Assembly: GCF_042658845.1 (NCBI RefSeq)
Contig: NZ_JBHSRI010000002.1
Location: 372,001-436,000 of the forward strand
DNA: 64,000 bases
Reading direction: 5' to 3'
Source: Paenisporosarcina macmurdoensis
GTDB taxonomy: Bacteria; Bacillota; Bacilli; Bacillales_A; Planococcaceae
In this document: positions 1-10,876 of the stretch, piece after piece
Numbering within the stretch: position 1 is the first letter of the stretch
Layout of the letters: each line of letters starts with the position of its first letter
Notes under the pieces: model-generated
What the model saw: the letters and a program-made list of their open reading frames with translations, nothing else
What the model was told of the DNA's origin: nothing
Database searches by the model: none
Made by a program: the position numbers and the translations under genes

Positions 1-299
1 GACGAGCGACAGTCGGTAAAAACTGTCATATCGGTGCAGGTGCAGTACTAGCAGGCGTAATTGAACCGCCATCAGCTATGCCTGTTATTGTTGAAGACGA
101 TGTTCTGATCGGTGCAAACGCAGTTGTTTTAGAAGGTGTGAAAATTGGTCAGGGTTCAGTTGTAGCAGCAGGTGCAATCGTCACTAAAGATGTTCCTCCT
201 TATACGGTAGTTGCCGGAATGCCAGCAAAAGTTATTAAAGCAATCGATGATAAAACGAAATCAAAAACAGAAATCATGCATGAACTTCGTCAATTGTAG
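1..299 (+). CDS. dapH: Tetrahydrodipicolinate N-acetyltransferase, C-terminal part (cut by window edge)
   Basis: The open frame runs in from the left edge (frame of base 3) to the TAG at 297-299, giving the last 98 residues. The residues form a left-handed beta-helix of hexapeptide repeats (IGAGAV, IEDD-type turns, IGANAV, IGQGSV) followed by the VVAGMPAKVIK tail that acyltransferases of this family share. In the acetylase variant of the lysine/diaminopimelate pathway this cytoplasmic enzyme N-acetylates tetrahydrodipicolinate. The next gene, 9 bases downstream, is the matching deacetylase, which supports this call over other hexapeptide transferases. Start and N-terminal half lie outside the window. 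Confidence 0.9.
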   Translation, partial: RATVGKNCHIGAGAVLAGVIEPPSAMPVIVEDDVLIGANAVVLEGVKIGQGSVVAAGAIVTKDVPPYTVVAGMPAKVIKAIDDKTKSKTEIMHELRQL

Positions 300-308
300 G
301 ATACGAGG

Positions 309-1445
309 ATGAAAACTCTTCAACAAATTCGACGTGATTTACATCAAATTCCTGAAATCGGTTTTCAAGAAGTTAAAACACAAGCTTATTTATTAGAAGA
401 AATAGAATCACTACATCAACAACGGTTAACAGTCGTGAAGTGGAAAACTGGAATTGTTGTGCATGTAAAAGGATTAAATCCTACTAAAACAATTGGTTGG
501 AGAACAGATATTGACGGGCTCCCTATTGAAGAACAAACATCTCTAAGCTATGAATCAACTCATCAAGGGTATATGCACGCATGTGGACATGATATTCATA
601 TGACAGTGGCTTTAGGGTTGTTGCGACAAATTAATCAAACACCTATTAACGATTCAATGGTTTTCCTTTTTCAGCCTGCTGAAGAAGGGCCAGGCGGTGC
701 ACTTCCAATGCGACAATGGTTGAAAACACAACATCCTGAATTTCTACCTGATATCATCTTCGCATTTCATATTGCACCAGAATATCCAGTGGGTACTGTA
801 GCAACTCGACCAGGGTTATTATTTGCGAATACGTCGGAGTTGTTTATCGATCTGCGTGGCGTAGAGGGACATGCAGCGTTTCCACATCGTACAAAAGATA
901 TGTCGGTGGCTGCTGCTAGTCTTTTATTACAACTTCAAACGATTGTCAGTCGCTCGATTAATCCTCTCGACTCAGCAGTCGTGACGATTGGTAAGATGAC
1001 TTCTGGGACGGTTCAAAATATTATTTCAGGGCACGCAAGATTAGAAGGAACGATTCGTACGATGGATGCTCAAACCATGGATACAGTTAAAAATAGAATT
1101 GAAGCATTGTGTAAAGCTACCGAAATTGCATTTGAATGCCAAGTTGATATCGATTATGGTTCGGGATACTATCAAGTTTCTAATACGCCAGAGATGACAG
1201 TAGATTTTTTGAAATTCGCGGATCAACATCAAGCAACTATTTCAATAGAATGTGATGCAGCTATGACAGGAGAAGACTTTGGCTACTTCCTTCAAGAAAT
1301 CCCTGGCTTGCTTTTTTGGGCTGGTGTTGATTCAATCTATGGACTTCACAATGCCAAACTCAATCCAGATGAAAAAGTAATCGATTATCTCGTACCTTTT
1401 GCAGAATCTTATATACGTTCGCTGTCAAATCATGATAACTTTTAG
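309..1445 (+). CDS. ykuR: N-acetyldiaminopimelate deacetylase (M20 family)
   Basis: A 378-residue M20-type amidohydrolase, close to the usual 370-380. It removes the acetyl group from N-acetyl-diaminopimelate to yield LL-DAP for lysine and peptidoglycan. Metal-site signatures are visible: HACGHD at residues 90-95, the EE pair at 125-126 followed by GPGG, and a late GEDFGYF segment. The central dimerisation domain begins around residue 175. It follows dapH at 9 bases, with a GAGG-type ribosome site before the ATG, so the two are probably co-transcribed. Hippurate or indole-acetyl amino acid hydrolases look similar; the neighbour decides the call. Confidence 0.9.
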   Translation: MKTLQQIRRDLHQIPEIGFQEVKTQAYLLEEIESLHQQRLTVVKWKTGIVVHVKGLNPTKTIGWRTDIDGLPIEEQTSLSYESTHQGYMHACGHDIHMTVALGLLRQINQTPINDSMVFLFQPAEEGPGGALPMRQWLKTQHPEFLPDIIFAFHIAPEYPVGTVATRPGLLFANTSELFIDLRGVEGHAAFPHRTKDMSVAAASLLLQLQTIVSRSINPLDSAVVTIGKMTSGTVQNIISGHARLEGTIRTMDAQTMDTVKNRIEALCKATEIAFECQVDIDYGSGYYQVSNTPEMTVDFLKFADQHQATISIECDAAMTGEDFGYFLQEIPGLLFWAGVDSIYGLHNAKLNPDEKVIDYLVPFAESYIRSLSNHDNF

Positions 1446-1460
1446 TTATCATGATTTTTT
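1428..1460 (+). terminator. Rho-independent terminator of dapH-ykuR
   Basis: A perfect 13-bp stem (AATCATGATAACT paired with its complement), a 3-base TTT loop and a T-run. The TAG stop codon of ykuR sits at the loop/3'-arm boundary (1443-1445), so the hairpin overlaps the last codons. Confidence 0.9.
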
Positions 1461-1525
1461 TGATTTTTGGCAACTTTAATGTAGATATTTCGTACTAATT
1501 AATATAGAGACAAGGGGGAAGGATA

Positions 1526-3946
1526 ATGAAGCAAAATATTCGATGGTTTTTCGCATTAATTATATTATTATTGTTTAGTTTTATCCCATTTATAGAAGCA
1601 TCTGCAGCACCTCAACTGGATGTCAAAGCGACAGCAGGTTATCAAAATAAAATTAAATATGGGGAGGGTTTACCTCTAACAATAACCGTGGTGAATTCAG
1701 GAGATGAGTTCTCTGGGGATTTAGTCATCGATTATTCAGAATCATATGCAGTCGGATCGGCAAAAGCAATCCCTTTTACCATTGGAAAAGGGGAAACTAA
1801 AACACTGAGTTTGGCTTTGCCTGGATTATCAGATGATATGAATTATAATACTTCTTATCAAATGTTCTATTTTTATGAAGGTGGTTGGGAGAACGGTAAA
1901 GATATTGCATATAAAGGCAGTAAAAATGTGAAGCCTTCTTCATTTGGACCAGAAACAATCTTTTTTCTTACATTAACTGAAAGCGCAGACCGATTACGGG
2001 CTATATCCACGATGAAACTATCTGGTATGGGTGGCTCCCAAATTATTCATCTAGGACAAATAAAAGACTATCAATTTCCAACTGATAAAGCTGCCTATGA
2101 TATGGCTAATTATTTAGTAATTGATGAGTATGTGTTGGCCGATTTAGACAAGGAACAACAGCAAGCAATTCTGGACTGGATTCAAACTGGTGGGGTTGTG
2201 CTTGTCGGTGCATCCAACAATACAAGTGCGGAACTTGGATTATTATCCGAACAATTACCATTAACTTTAAATGACGAGAGAAATACATTACGAGCTGAGT
2301 CATTAACAGCTTTTGCTAGCAACAAAGAATTCACAGAAGACATTTCATTTTTTGGATCTAAAGTTAACGATAATGCTCGAGTACTGATGAAATCTGAAAA
2401 TAAGGCAGTCGCCGCTATGAGATCCATTGGTTCGGGTGCGATTATCCAAACGACCTTTTCTTTGGGTGACGAGCCGCTTTCTAAACAAGCCAATTACACA
2501 TTCCTTCTCACTGAAATAATTCAGAAAGCTACTGGCAATCCTGTCAATCAAATGAATCAGAACTATGGTCAAAGTTTGAAAGAACAAATGACTTACGAAG
2601 TTGGTCAAACAAACGAATTATTCCCGTCCTTTCAAGTTTCAACACCGTTAATGATTGGAATTGTCATTATCTATATTATTTTAGTTGGACCTTTATTGTA
2701 TTTCTTATTAAAGAGAAAAGATAAACGTGAGCATGCATGGTGGATTATTCCCACCATTTCAATTGTGGCTTCTGTAGCGATTTTTGCATACGGAGCGAAA
2801 GATCGTCTTGTCCGACCTCAAATTCAGCAAGTTAGTTTATATAAAGTACAAGATGATGAAAGTCTTTCAGGTTACTATGTGGAATCTTTATTGTCTAACC
2901 GAAGTGGAGATTTCACCTTTGAATCCGATGAAGGAACAACTATGGTTGCATCTAAGCGTATGAATTCATTCTCTGGGAACTCTGGCGGGAGTGTTCTAAA
3001 CATGTCCATTTTGCAAGAACAGGCAAATAAAGATCAGTTAACTATCCGTGACGTGGGGTATTGGTCGGTTTCTTCTGTTTTGGGAGAATCTCTTTTAAAG
3101 GATGCTGGAAAATTTGTCATTGATTTGACAGTTGAAAGTGGAATTGTCCGAGGAACGGTGAAAAATGAATTTCCGTTTGCTCTTAAAGATGTTGCGATTT
3201 GGTCAGGTACAAAAATGATTAAACTGGGTGATTTAGGGCCAAATGAATCCCTTCAAGTAAATGAGCCTATTGGTGCTGCACTTCTTTTACCTATTGGGAT
3301 TCCATCGAATTCACAAAACATGGGCTATCCCATGACGACGATGAAAGCAAGTGACTTACCAGCGGAACGAAAGAATAGTCTGATACGTATGTCACAAATG
3401 ATGGGTCAACAATCAACTGAACCGGCTATTGTTGCCCATACAGAAGACGCAATAGTACCCATAAAATTAACAGATTCTCCAGCGGAAATGTCTGCCATCA
3501 ATGTTGTGTATCAATCATTTACTGCTGACACTGTTTTTAGTGGGGAATTTACTCTACCTGCTTCCTCACTAGAAATCGAAGTTATTCCAGAAGATTCATC
3601 TAGTTATTATGATCAAACGAGCGAAAGTAAGTTTGATTGGATGATGTCAAATGGGGCGTATTCGTATGATTGGAAAATACCAACAAACATCCCACTGGAT
3701 AAAGTGAAATGGACTGAATTGCAACTTGCTAATACAGATACAACTTCTATTACTGTCGAGATTTATAATGTTTCAACGAAATCTTTTGAAGAAGTTAACA
3801 GCGGCAGATTTTCAATTAAAGAAAATGTAAATCAATACATTTCAGGCGATGGGAAAGTTCGATTTAAAGTAAACAAACAAGCTTCAAATGGAGATGACTA
3901 TACGCGTTTACCAGAATTGCGTTTAAAAGGGGAGGTCCAAAAATGA
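1526..3946 (+). CDS. Large exported membrane protein of the ABC/MoxR/vWA operon, function unknown
   Basis: An 806-residue protein with a signal peptide (about residues 1-27, cleavage likely after ASA), an extracytoplasmic N-terminal half with beta-rich stretches and a segment (TGGVVLVGAS) like those in amidotransferase-fold proteins, two membrane helices at about 373-393 and 405-424, then a long C-terminal extracytoplasmic part ending in a beta-rich domain. The ATG follows AAGGGGGAAGG. The stop overlaps the start of the ABC ATPase gene by 4 bases, so translation is probably coupled. This topology resembles auxiliary proteins encoded beside ABC-2 transporters of the Gld type (inference). I do not recognise a named family with certainty. 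Confidence 0.75.
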   Translation: MKQNIRWFFALIILLLFSFIPFIEASAAPQLDVKATAGYQNKIKYGEGLPLTITVVNSGDEFSGDLVIDYSESYAVGSAKAIPFTIGKGETKTLSLALPGLSDDMNYNTSYQMFYFYEGGWENGKDIAYKGSKNVKPSSFGPETIFFLTLTESADRLRAISTMKLSGMGGSQIIHLGQIKDYQFPTDKAAYDMANYLVIDEYVLADLDKEQQQAILDWIQTGGVVLVGASNNTSAELGLLSEQLPLTLNDERNTLRAESLTAFASNKEFTEDISFFGSKVNDNARVLMKSENKAVAAMRSIGSGAIIQTTFSLGDEPLSKQANYTFLLTEIIQKATGNPVNQMNQNYGQSLKEQMTYEVGQTNELFPSFQVSTPLMIGIVIIYIILVGPLLYFLLKRKDKREHAWWIIPTISIVASVAIFAYGAKDRLVRPQIQQVSLYKVQDDESLSGYYVESLLSNRSGDFTFESDEGTTMVASKRMNSFSGNSGGSVLNMSILQEQANKDQLTIRDVGYWSVSSVLGESLLKDAGKFVIDLTVESGIVRGTVKNEFPFALKDVAIWSGTKMIKLGDLGPNESLQVNEPIGAALLLPIGIPSNSQNMGYPMTTMKASDLPAERKNSLIRMSQMMGQQSTEPAIVAHTEDAIVPIKLTDSPAEMSAINVVYQSFTADTVFSGEFTLPASSLEIEVIPEDSSSYYDQTSESKFDWMMSNGAYSYDWKIPTNIPLDKVKWTELQLANTDTTSITVEIYNVSTKSFEEVNSGRFSIKENVNQYISGDGKVRFKVNKQASNGDDYTRLPELRLKGEVQK

Positions 3947-4878
3947 TTGAAATTAAGGGGCTTACCAAAAAATACGGCTCTTTTTATGCCTTGAACGATT
4001 TGAATTTAACATTAAGTGAAGGCACTGTTTTCGGATTTGTTGGAGCCAATGGAGCAGGTAAATCAACGACATTTTCAATATTGGCTACACTATTACAGCC
4101 AACAGCCGGTGATGCGTTTATTAATGGTAAAAGTGTAAAAACTGACCCACATGAAGTTCGTAAGCAAATCGGCTATATGCCAGACTTTTTTGGCGTATAT
4201 GACCAGTTAAAAGCAGATGAATACTTAGATTTTTATGGCGCAAGTTATGGGATTGCTGAAGCTAAAAGAAAGGAACTCATCCCACAACTACTAGAACTAG
4301 TAAACTTGTCTCATAAACGATATGAGTATGTAGATTTACTATCTCGAGGAATGAAGCAACGTTTGTGTTTAGCAAGAGCGTTGATTCATGACCCTCAGGT
4401 ATTGATTTTAGATGAACCTGCCTCTGGTTTGGATCCACGTGCTCGTGTGGAGATGAGAGATATATTAAGACAATTAAAAGGCATGGGTAAAACCATTCTT
4501 ATTTCATCACATATCTTGCCAGAGCTTGCTGAAATGTGTGATGAAATTGGTGTTATCGATGGTGGAAGACTAATTGCACACGGCTCGGTATCAGATATTC
4601 AAGCTCAATTAAAAGGCGAACGATTAATAACCGTTAAATTAAAAGGTTTGGCTGATCGTGCCATTCGATTCTTTGAAGAAGATCCGTTCGTGAGTGGTAT
4701 TGAAGAATTTCATGACAAACATACCATTACATTTAAATATCGAGGTTCTGAAGATGATCAGATGCGTTTGTTGAAAAATGCTTTAGAAGAGAACTTATTC
4801 ATTTTGTCATTTGCCGAACAAGAAACGGATTTAGAGGATGTCTTTATGGAAATCACAAAAGGAGTGGAGACTGTATGA
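3943..4878 (+). CDS. ABC transporter ATP-binding protein (ABC-2 type)
   Basis: A 311-residue nucleotide-binding subunit. Walker A GANGAGKST lies near residue 34, the signature is LSRGMKQRL near 133 (LSRGM instead of LSGGQ, common in the CcmA/ABC-2 class), Walker B VLILDEPASGLDP near 153, and the switch His is in LISSHILPE. The C-terminal 90 residues form the extra domain usual for this class. The start overlaps the upstream stop (ATGA) and the stop overlaps the permease start, indicating one complex. The substrate cannot be read from the sequence. Confidence 0.93.
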   Translation: MIEIKGLTKKYGSFYALNDLNLTLSEGTVFGFVGANGAGKSTTFSILATLLQPTAGDAFINGKSVKTDPHEVRKQIGYMPDFFGVYDQLKADEYLDFYGASYGIAEAKRKELIPQLLELVNLSHKRYEYVDLLSRGMKQRLCLARALIHDPQVLILDEPASGLDPRARVEMRDILRQLKGMGKTILISSHILPELAEMCDEIGVIDGGRLIAHGSVSDIQAQLKGERLITVKLKGLADRAIRFFEEDPFVSGIEEFHDKHTITFKYRGSEDDQMRLLKNALEENLFILSFAEQETDLEDVFMEITKGVETV

Positions 4879-5720
4879 GAGTCAATGTAAATAATCCTGT
4901 TCTCGTCAAAGAAGTTAAGCTCCGCTTCAGATCGCTAAAAAGTTTTACAGGTATCTTATTTTACTTGATTGCCATGAGCATTTTCGTATTCGGCTTCATT
5001 TTTTTAACCACTTCATTTACCGGATCTGGCTTTTTTAGACCGGAAGAAAGTTTCTTCTTATTTGGTTTACTTACCTATATTCAATTAGGCCTGATTTTGT
5101 TTATTACGCCAGGATTGACTGCGGGGACCATAAGTACGGAAAGAGAAAAACAAACCTTAAATATTTTATTAACAACTTCTCAAAGTTCGATGCAAATTAT
5201 ACTCGGTAAATTGTCTTCATCCATCGCATTCCTAGTACTTATGTTAATTGCGGGATTGCCAATTTATAGCTTAGTGTTCTTATTTGGAGGAATCTCGCCT
5301 GGTCAGTTGGGGTTGATTTTCTTATTCTTCTTTTTAACAATGATTACCGTTGGAAGTATTGGTGTTATGTTTTCTACGATTACAAGAAAAACGATTGTTG
5401 CTATGATTGCGACTTACGGGACTATGATTTTCTTGGCAGGAGTTACTGCCTTTTTCTTTATTATCGCTGTACAAGTAAATATGATGGGTACCGGTATTAC
5501 AACAAATTCATTGCCACTGGCTCACTTTTGGGCAAGTATCAATCCTGGGGTATTGATTTTCACATTATTGAACCCTAGTACTGAGAATATGGTAAGTGAA
5601 GCAACGAAAATTGAGTTCCCAGTATGGGCGGGATACACTATTTTCTATATCTTGTTAGCTGTTACTGCTATTACAATTTCGATAAAAAAATTACGTGTCA
5701 ATATGAAAAAATCAAAATAA
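4875..5720 (+). CDS. ABC-2 type transporter permease
   Basis: A 281-residue integral membrane protein with six likely helices. It has an N-terminal cytoplasmic stretch (NNPVLVKEVKLRFRSLK) and a TAGTISTEREKQTLNILLTT motif characteristic of ABC-2 permeases. It is translationally coupled to the preceding ATPase by a 4-base overlap. Together they presumably form a dimeric exporter or a mechanical membrane ATPase working with the other proteins of this operon (inference). Confidence 0.9.
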   Translation: MRVNVNNPVLVKEVKLRFRSLKSFTGILFYLIAMSIFVFGFIFLTTSFTGSGFFRPEESFFLFGLLTYIQLGLILFITPGLTAGTISTEREKQTLNILLTTSQSSMQIILGKLSSSIAFLVLMLIAGLPIYSLVFLFGGISPGQLGLIFLFFFLTMITVGSIGVMFSTITRKTIVAMIATYGTMIFLAGVTAFFFIIAVQVNMMGTGITTNSLPLAHFWASINPGVLIFTLLNPSTENMVSEATKIEFPVWAGYTIFYILLAVTAITISIKKLRVNMKKSK

Positions 5721-5733
5721 GGAGGCGAATGAC

Positions 5734-7218
<1,485 letters not shown>

Positions 7219-7229
7219 GGAGGTTGATT

Positions 7230-8222
7230 ATGTCATTTACACCACAACACTATGAAGAAATGAGTCAGCGTCTTACCCAAGTAAAACAAGAAATCGGACA
7301 ATTTATTGTAGGCCAACAAGAAGCTGTGGATTTCACACTTTACTCAGTTTTAGCAGATGGGCATGCTTTACTTGAGGGATTACCAGGATTAGGTAAAACG
7401 ATGTTGATTCGGACGATTTCAGATGTTTTGGATTTGTCTTTCTCACGAATTCAATTTACACCAGATTTAATGCCTTCAGATATAACAGGAACGAGTATGA
7501 TCGAGCGGACAGACGATGGGAAGCAAACATTCTCATTTAGACAAGGCCCTATTTTCAGTCAAATGGTTTTAGCCGATGAAATTAATCGGGCAACCCCGAA
7601 AACACAGAGTGCATTACTCGAAGCCATGGGAGAGAAAACGGTAACGGTACTAGGAGATACAAAACAAATGGCACGCCCATTCTTTGTTCTTGCAACTCAA
7701 AATCCGATTGAAATGGAAGGAACGTATCCACTTCCAGAAGCTCAAATGGACCGCTTTTTATGTAAAATACATGTTAATTATCCAACAAAAGAAGAGTTAA
7801 AAGAAATAATCATGAGAACAACAGGTGCCAAAATCATCCAGCTTCAAAAGATCATGAATGCTGATGAATTAATCATTGCTCAACAAATGGTCAAAGAGGT
7901 ATTAATTGCGGATGATATGCTTGATTACGCCATTGATTTAACTTCCGCTACTCATCCGAATCAAGATGCAACTGAAGACGTAAAACAATACGTTCAATAC
8001 GGTAGCGGGCCACGTGGACTTCAAAGTCTAATTCGATTAGCTAAAGCAAGGGCTCTTATAGCTGGAAGGTATCATGTTTCAATTGCAGACATAAAAGCAG
8101 TGGCTACACCTGCTCTTCGCCATCGAATGTTGTTGAATTATGAGGGCGAAGCAGAAGGGAAAACAGCAGATTCCATACTTGAAAGTCTACTTCAAACCAT
8201 AAAACAAGGACAGACATCATGA
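7230..8222 (+). CDS. MoxR-family AAA+ ATPase
   Basis: A 330-residue AAA+ ATPase. Walker A GLPGLGKT is near residue 50, Walker B LADEINRATPKTQSALLEAM follows, and the sensor region ATQNPIEMEGTYPLPEAQMDRF is typical of MoxR proteins. I chose ATG 7230 over an in-frame TTG six bases upstream because a perfect AAGGAGG (7217-7223) sits six bases before the ATG. MoxR ATPases act as chaperones that assemble or activate complexes with vWA proteins; the next three genes encode DUF58 and vWA-type partners, as expected. The last codons overlap the DUF58 start by 4 bases. Confidence 0.93.
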   Translation: MSFTPQHYEEMSQRLTQVKQEIGQFIVGQQEAVDFTLYSVLADGHALLEGLPGLGKTMLIRTISDVLDLSFSRIQFTPDLMPSDITGTSMIERTDDGKQTFSFRQGPIFSQMVLADEINRATPKTQSALLEAMGEKTVTVLGDTKQMARPFFVLATQNPIEMEGTYPLPEAQMDRFLCKIHVNYPTKEELKEIIMRTTGAKIIQLQKIMNADELIIAQQMVKEVLIADDMLDYAIDLTSATHPNQDATEDVKQYVQYGSGPRGLQSLIRLAKARALIAGRYHVSIADIKAVATPALRHRMLLNYEGEAEGKTADSILESLLQTIKQGQTS

Positions 8223-9094
8223 ATGAAACTTCCATTTTGCCTAAGGATTGGTCTGCGAAAATTGGACGTTTACAAATTGCGACGAAATCGAAATTGCGAG
8301 GTCAACATAAAGGATCTCATCGATCAATGCGTTTCGGTTCGTCCCTCGACTTTTCAGACTTTAGAGAGTACCACCCTGGTGACGATGTTCGTCAAATTGA
8401 TTGGAATGTCTTTGGGAGAACGGATAAATACTTCATTAAACGCTTTTTAGATGAACAAGAAATGCGTGTTCATATTTTACTCGACAGTTCAAAATCGATG
8501 CAGGAAGATAAAAAGTGGCTTTTAGCAAAACAATTAACCATATCGCTTGGACAACTTGTTTTAGGTAGAGATGATCGCCTTTCATTTGCGACGCCTACTG
8601 AAGAAAAAATTGCGCCTTTTAGACGCAAAGGTGCTATGTACAGAAAAGCTTTTTCATCCTACATAACCAATCTAACGGAGTCTAAGAATAACACCTTATT
8701 TACAAGTCAAGCTCTTCAACATATTGCGAAGGATTGCACCGTATTATTTATCATTTCTGACGGCTTAGAACCCATAGATGAGTGGGAAAAAATATTACGT
8801 CGATTGCCTAGATTCTCTCAAGATATACGATTAATTCTAGTGCAATCGAGTGATGAAATCGCGCCTAGTTTTGCAGGCGATTTACAATTGATTGATAGAG
8901 AGACTGAAAATCGATTAAATGTTTCAGTATCGAGACGAGTAGTAGAAGATTATGAAAAAAAAAGACAGCAGCATTTTTTGGAGCTAGATGCACTTTGTCG
9001 TCGTTTTGGTATTCATTCGTTGAAGGTTGAAACGAAGGATGATATTAGTCATATTTTGTTCCACCAAATGATTCGATCAAACTGGATAAACTGA
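8219..9094 (+). CDS. DUF58-domain protein, MoxR partner
   Basis: A 291-residue soluble protein of the DUF58 family. The hallmark FGSSLDFSDFREYHPGDD followed by RQIDWNVFGR is at about residues 40-65, and a vWA-like strand HILLDSSKSM with a DxSxS-type motif follows. DUF58 genes nearly always lie beside moxR; here they overlap by ATGA. The N-terminal membrane anchors seen in some members are absent, so it is probably cytoplasmic. Confidence 0.92.
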   Translation: MNETSILPKDWSAKIGRLQIATKSKLRGQHKGSHRSMRFGSSLDFSDFREYHPGDDVRQIDWNVFGRTDKYFIKRFLDEQEMRVHILLDSSKSMQEDKKWLLAKQLTISLGQLVLGRDDRLSFATPTEEKIAPFRRKGAMYRKAFSSYITNLTESKNNTLFTSQALQHIAKDCTVLFIISDGLEPIDEWEKILRRLPRFSQDIRLILVQSSDEIAPSFAGDLQLIDRETENRLNVSVSRRVVEDYEKKRQQHFLELDALCRRFGIHSLKVETKDDISHILFHQMIRSNWIN

Positions 9095-9106
9095 GGTGAG
9101 CCGTCT

Positions 9107-10876
9107 ATGGGCTTTGGACAATTAGCATTTTTATGGACGGCGATCATCCCGATCACTGTTTTGCTTTATTATTTTTTCCGTAAAAAATATACCGAAAAAA
9201 CAATTTCTTCCACGATGTTTTGGGAAACCGTTATGAAAGAAACAAAAGTGTCTCCTTATCTTCAATACTTGCAACGAAATGCCTTGTTCTATTTGCAAAT
9301 GCTAGCATTGATTCTTCTTGTGTTCGCCTTGTTGCAACCGTATTTAAAATCACAAGCGATTGCTGGGGAACACATTATATGGGTTGTAGATACTTCAGCG
9401 ACCTTGCTCGCTAAAGAAAATGGGGAGTCTGTCTTTGATACGCATAAAAAAGAAATGATGTCACTGTCAGAACAACTAGCTGGAAAACCGTTAACCTTAA
9501 TGACTACTGGTGAAGAACCGACTATCTTATTACGTGATGAAACAAATGTTTCAATCATAAAATCGACCATAAATAAATTAGAAGTTCAATACGAACAAGA
9601 AAATATGCCAAAGATGTTGGACTTTACAGAATCACTCTTAAAAGGAAAAGAAACAGCTATTTATTTGTTTACTGATCATGTTGAGAGAAGTGAACTCCCT
9701 TTAGAAAATGACAACATAACTTGGTTTGTTAAAGGATCTCCAGAGAACTTGAAAAACGTTTCTATCCTACGTTTTGGAGCTACTTCATCTGATAAAGGCA
9801 TATCAGCACTGGCTCAACTTTCGAATGATACCACTACCTTACAAAAAGGTGCTTTTGAAATTAGGTCTATGGTGAATGGAGATCTTGTTGTCAAAGAATC
9901 GATAGAGATTCCTGCGAATGATACACTATCTCTGTCGTTTAAAGATTTACCGAATTCCTCTGGATTAGTCGCGTCTCTTACGGTAGAAGATGACTATGAG
10001 GTTGATAATGAATCTACTATTCTTCTACAACAACAAGCATCCCAAACATATGTTGACGGGAATTTACATCAATTGGTGACGTCTGCTTTTCAAGCAATGG
10101 ATATTCCAGTGAGTTCCGTTCCTACAGAACAGTTAGCAGATCTGTCGGAAGAAGCAATTGTAGTGACGAATCAAACAGCGCAACTTACTGCTTCCAAATC
10201 ACCTGTGTTGTTAATTGGTCGTAATGATGAAAAGGCAAAAGAAGTGACCGGTGTGATTACCACTGAGCGTGATGATGTGTTTGCTTATGCAGATATGAAG
10301 GATATCTTTGTGAGTAGCTTATATCCTCCATTTCCTACCTATGAAACCATCGCCAGAGTGGGAGATGAACCATTTATTCAACGCTCAGATAAAGGGGATT
10401 TGATCATTTTAGCGGATATTCAAATGACCGATTGGCCACTCCATCCGTCTTTTCCACTATTCCTATGGAGTTCCAGAGAACAAATGTCTGTGAGTAGTAA
10501 CGATCTTGGCACTTTTTCTCCAAATGAGAGAAAGGCACTTTCATTAGTTACAGATGAAACAGCAGGAGAGTGGGAAGTCTTTTCAACTAATGATGAATAT
10601 ATCAGATCTTTTGAAAACGGAGGTCAATTTTCAGCACCAAGTCGACCTGGTCTATATATAATAAAGTCGGGCAAAACTGAAAAACAATTTGCCGTCGCAT
10701 TACAACAACAAGAGAAAAAAATCGAAAATGGGACGTCATTTACGATTGGTACAGCTTCACAAGATGGTGTGCAAGAAACAGTGAAAACATCACTCGTTCC
10801 TTGGTTCTTACTTCTCATTGTGTTGTTATTAATGATTGAATGGGAGGTGCAACGACGTCGTGGGATTACGAATTGA
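9107..10876 (+). CDS. BatA-like membrane protein with vWA-type domain
   Basis: A 589-residue protein starting with the aerotolerance-type N-terminal domain (two helices at about 6-24 and 60-77). A vWA-like fold then begins with IIWVVDTSAT, where the MIDAS motif is only partly kept (DTSAT instead of DxSxS), followed by an extracytoplasmic beta-rich region and a C-terminal helix near 564-580. GAGGTGAG precedes the ATG. It probably forms a membrane complex with the following vWA protein. Confidence 0.85.
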   Translation: MGFGQLAFLWTAIIPITVLLYYFFRKKYTEKTISSTMFWETVMKETKVSPYLQYLQRNALFYLQMLALILLVFALLQPYLKSQAIAGEHIIWVVDTSATLLAKENGESVFDTHKKEMMSLSEQLAGKPLTLMTTGEEPTILLRDETNVSIIKSTINKLEVQYEQENMPKMLDFTESLLKGKETAIYLFTDHVERSELPLENDNITWFVKGSPENLKNVSILRFGATSSDKGISALAQLSNDTTTLQKGAFEIRSMVNGDLVVKESIEIPANDTLSLSFKDLPNSSGLVASLTVEDDYEVDNESTILLQQQASQTYVDGNLHQLVTSAFQAMDIPVSSVPTEQLADLSEEAIVVTNQTAQLTASKSPVLLIGRNDEKAKEVTGVITTERDDVFAYADMKDIFVSSLYPPFPTYETIARVGDEPFIQRSDKGDLIILADIQMTDWPLHPSFPLFLWSSREQMSVSSNDLGTFSPNERKALSLVTDETAGEWEVFSTNDEYIRSFENGGQFSAPSRPGLYIIKSGKTEKQFAVALQQQEKKIENGTSFTIGTASQDGVQETVKTSLVPWFLLLIVLLLMIEWEVQRRRGITN

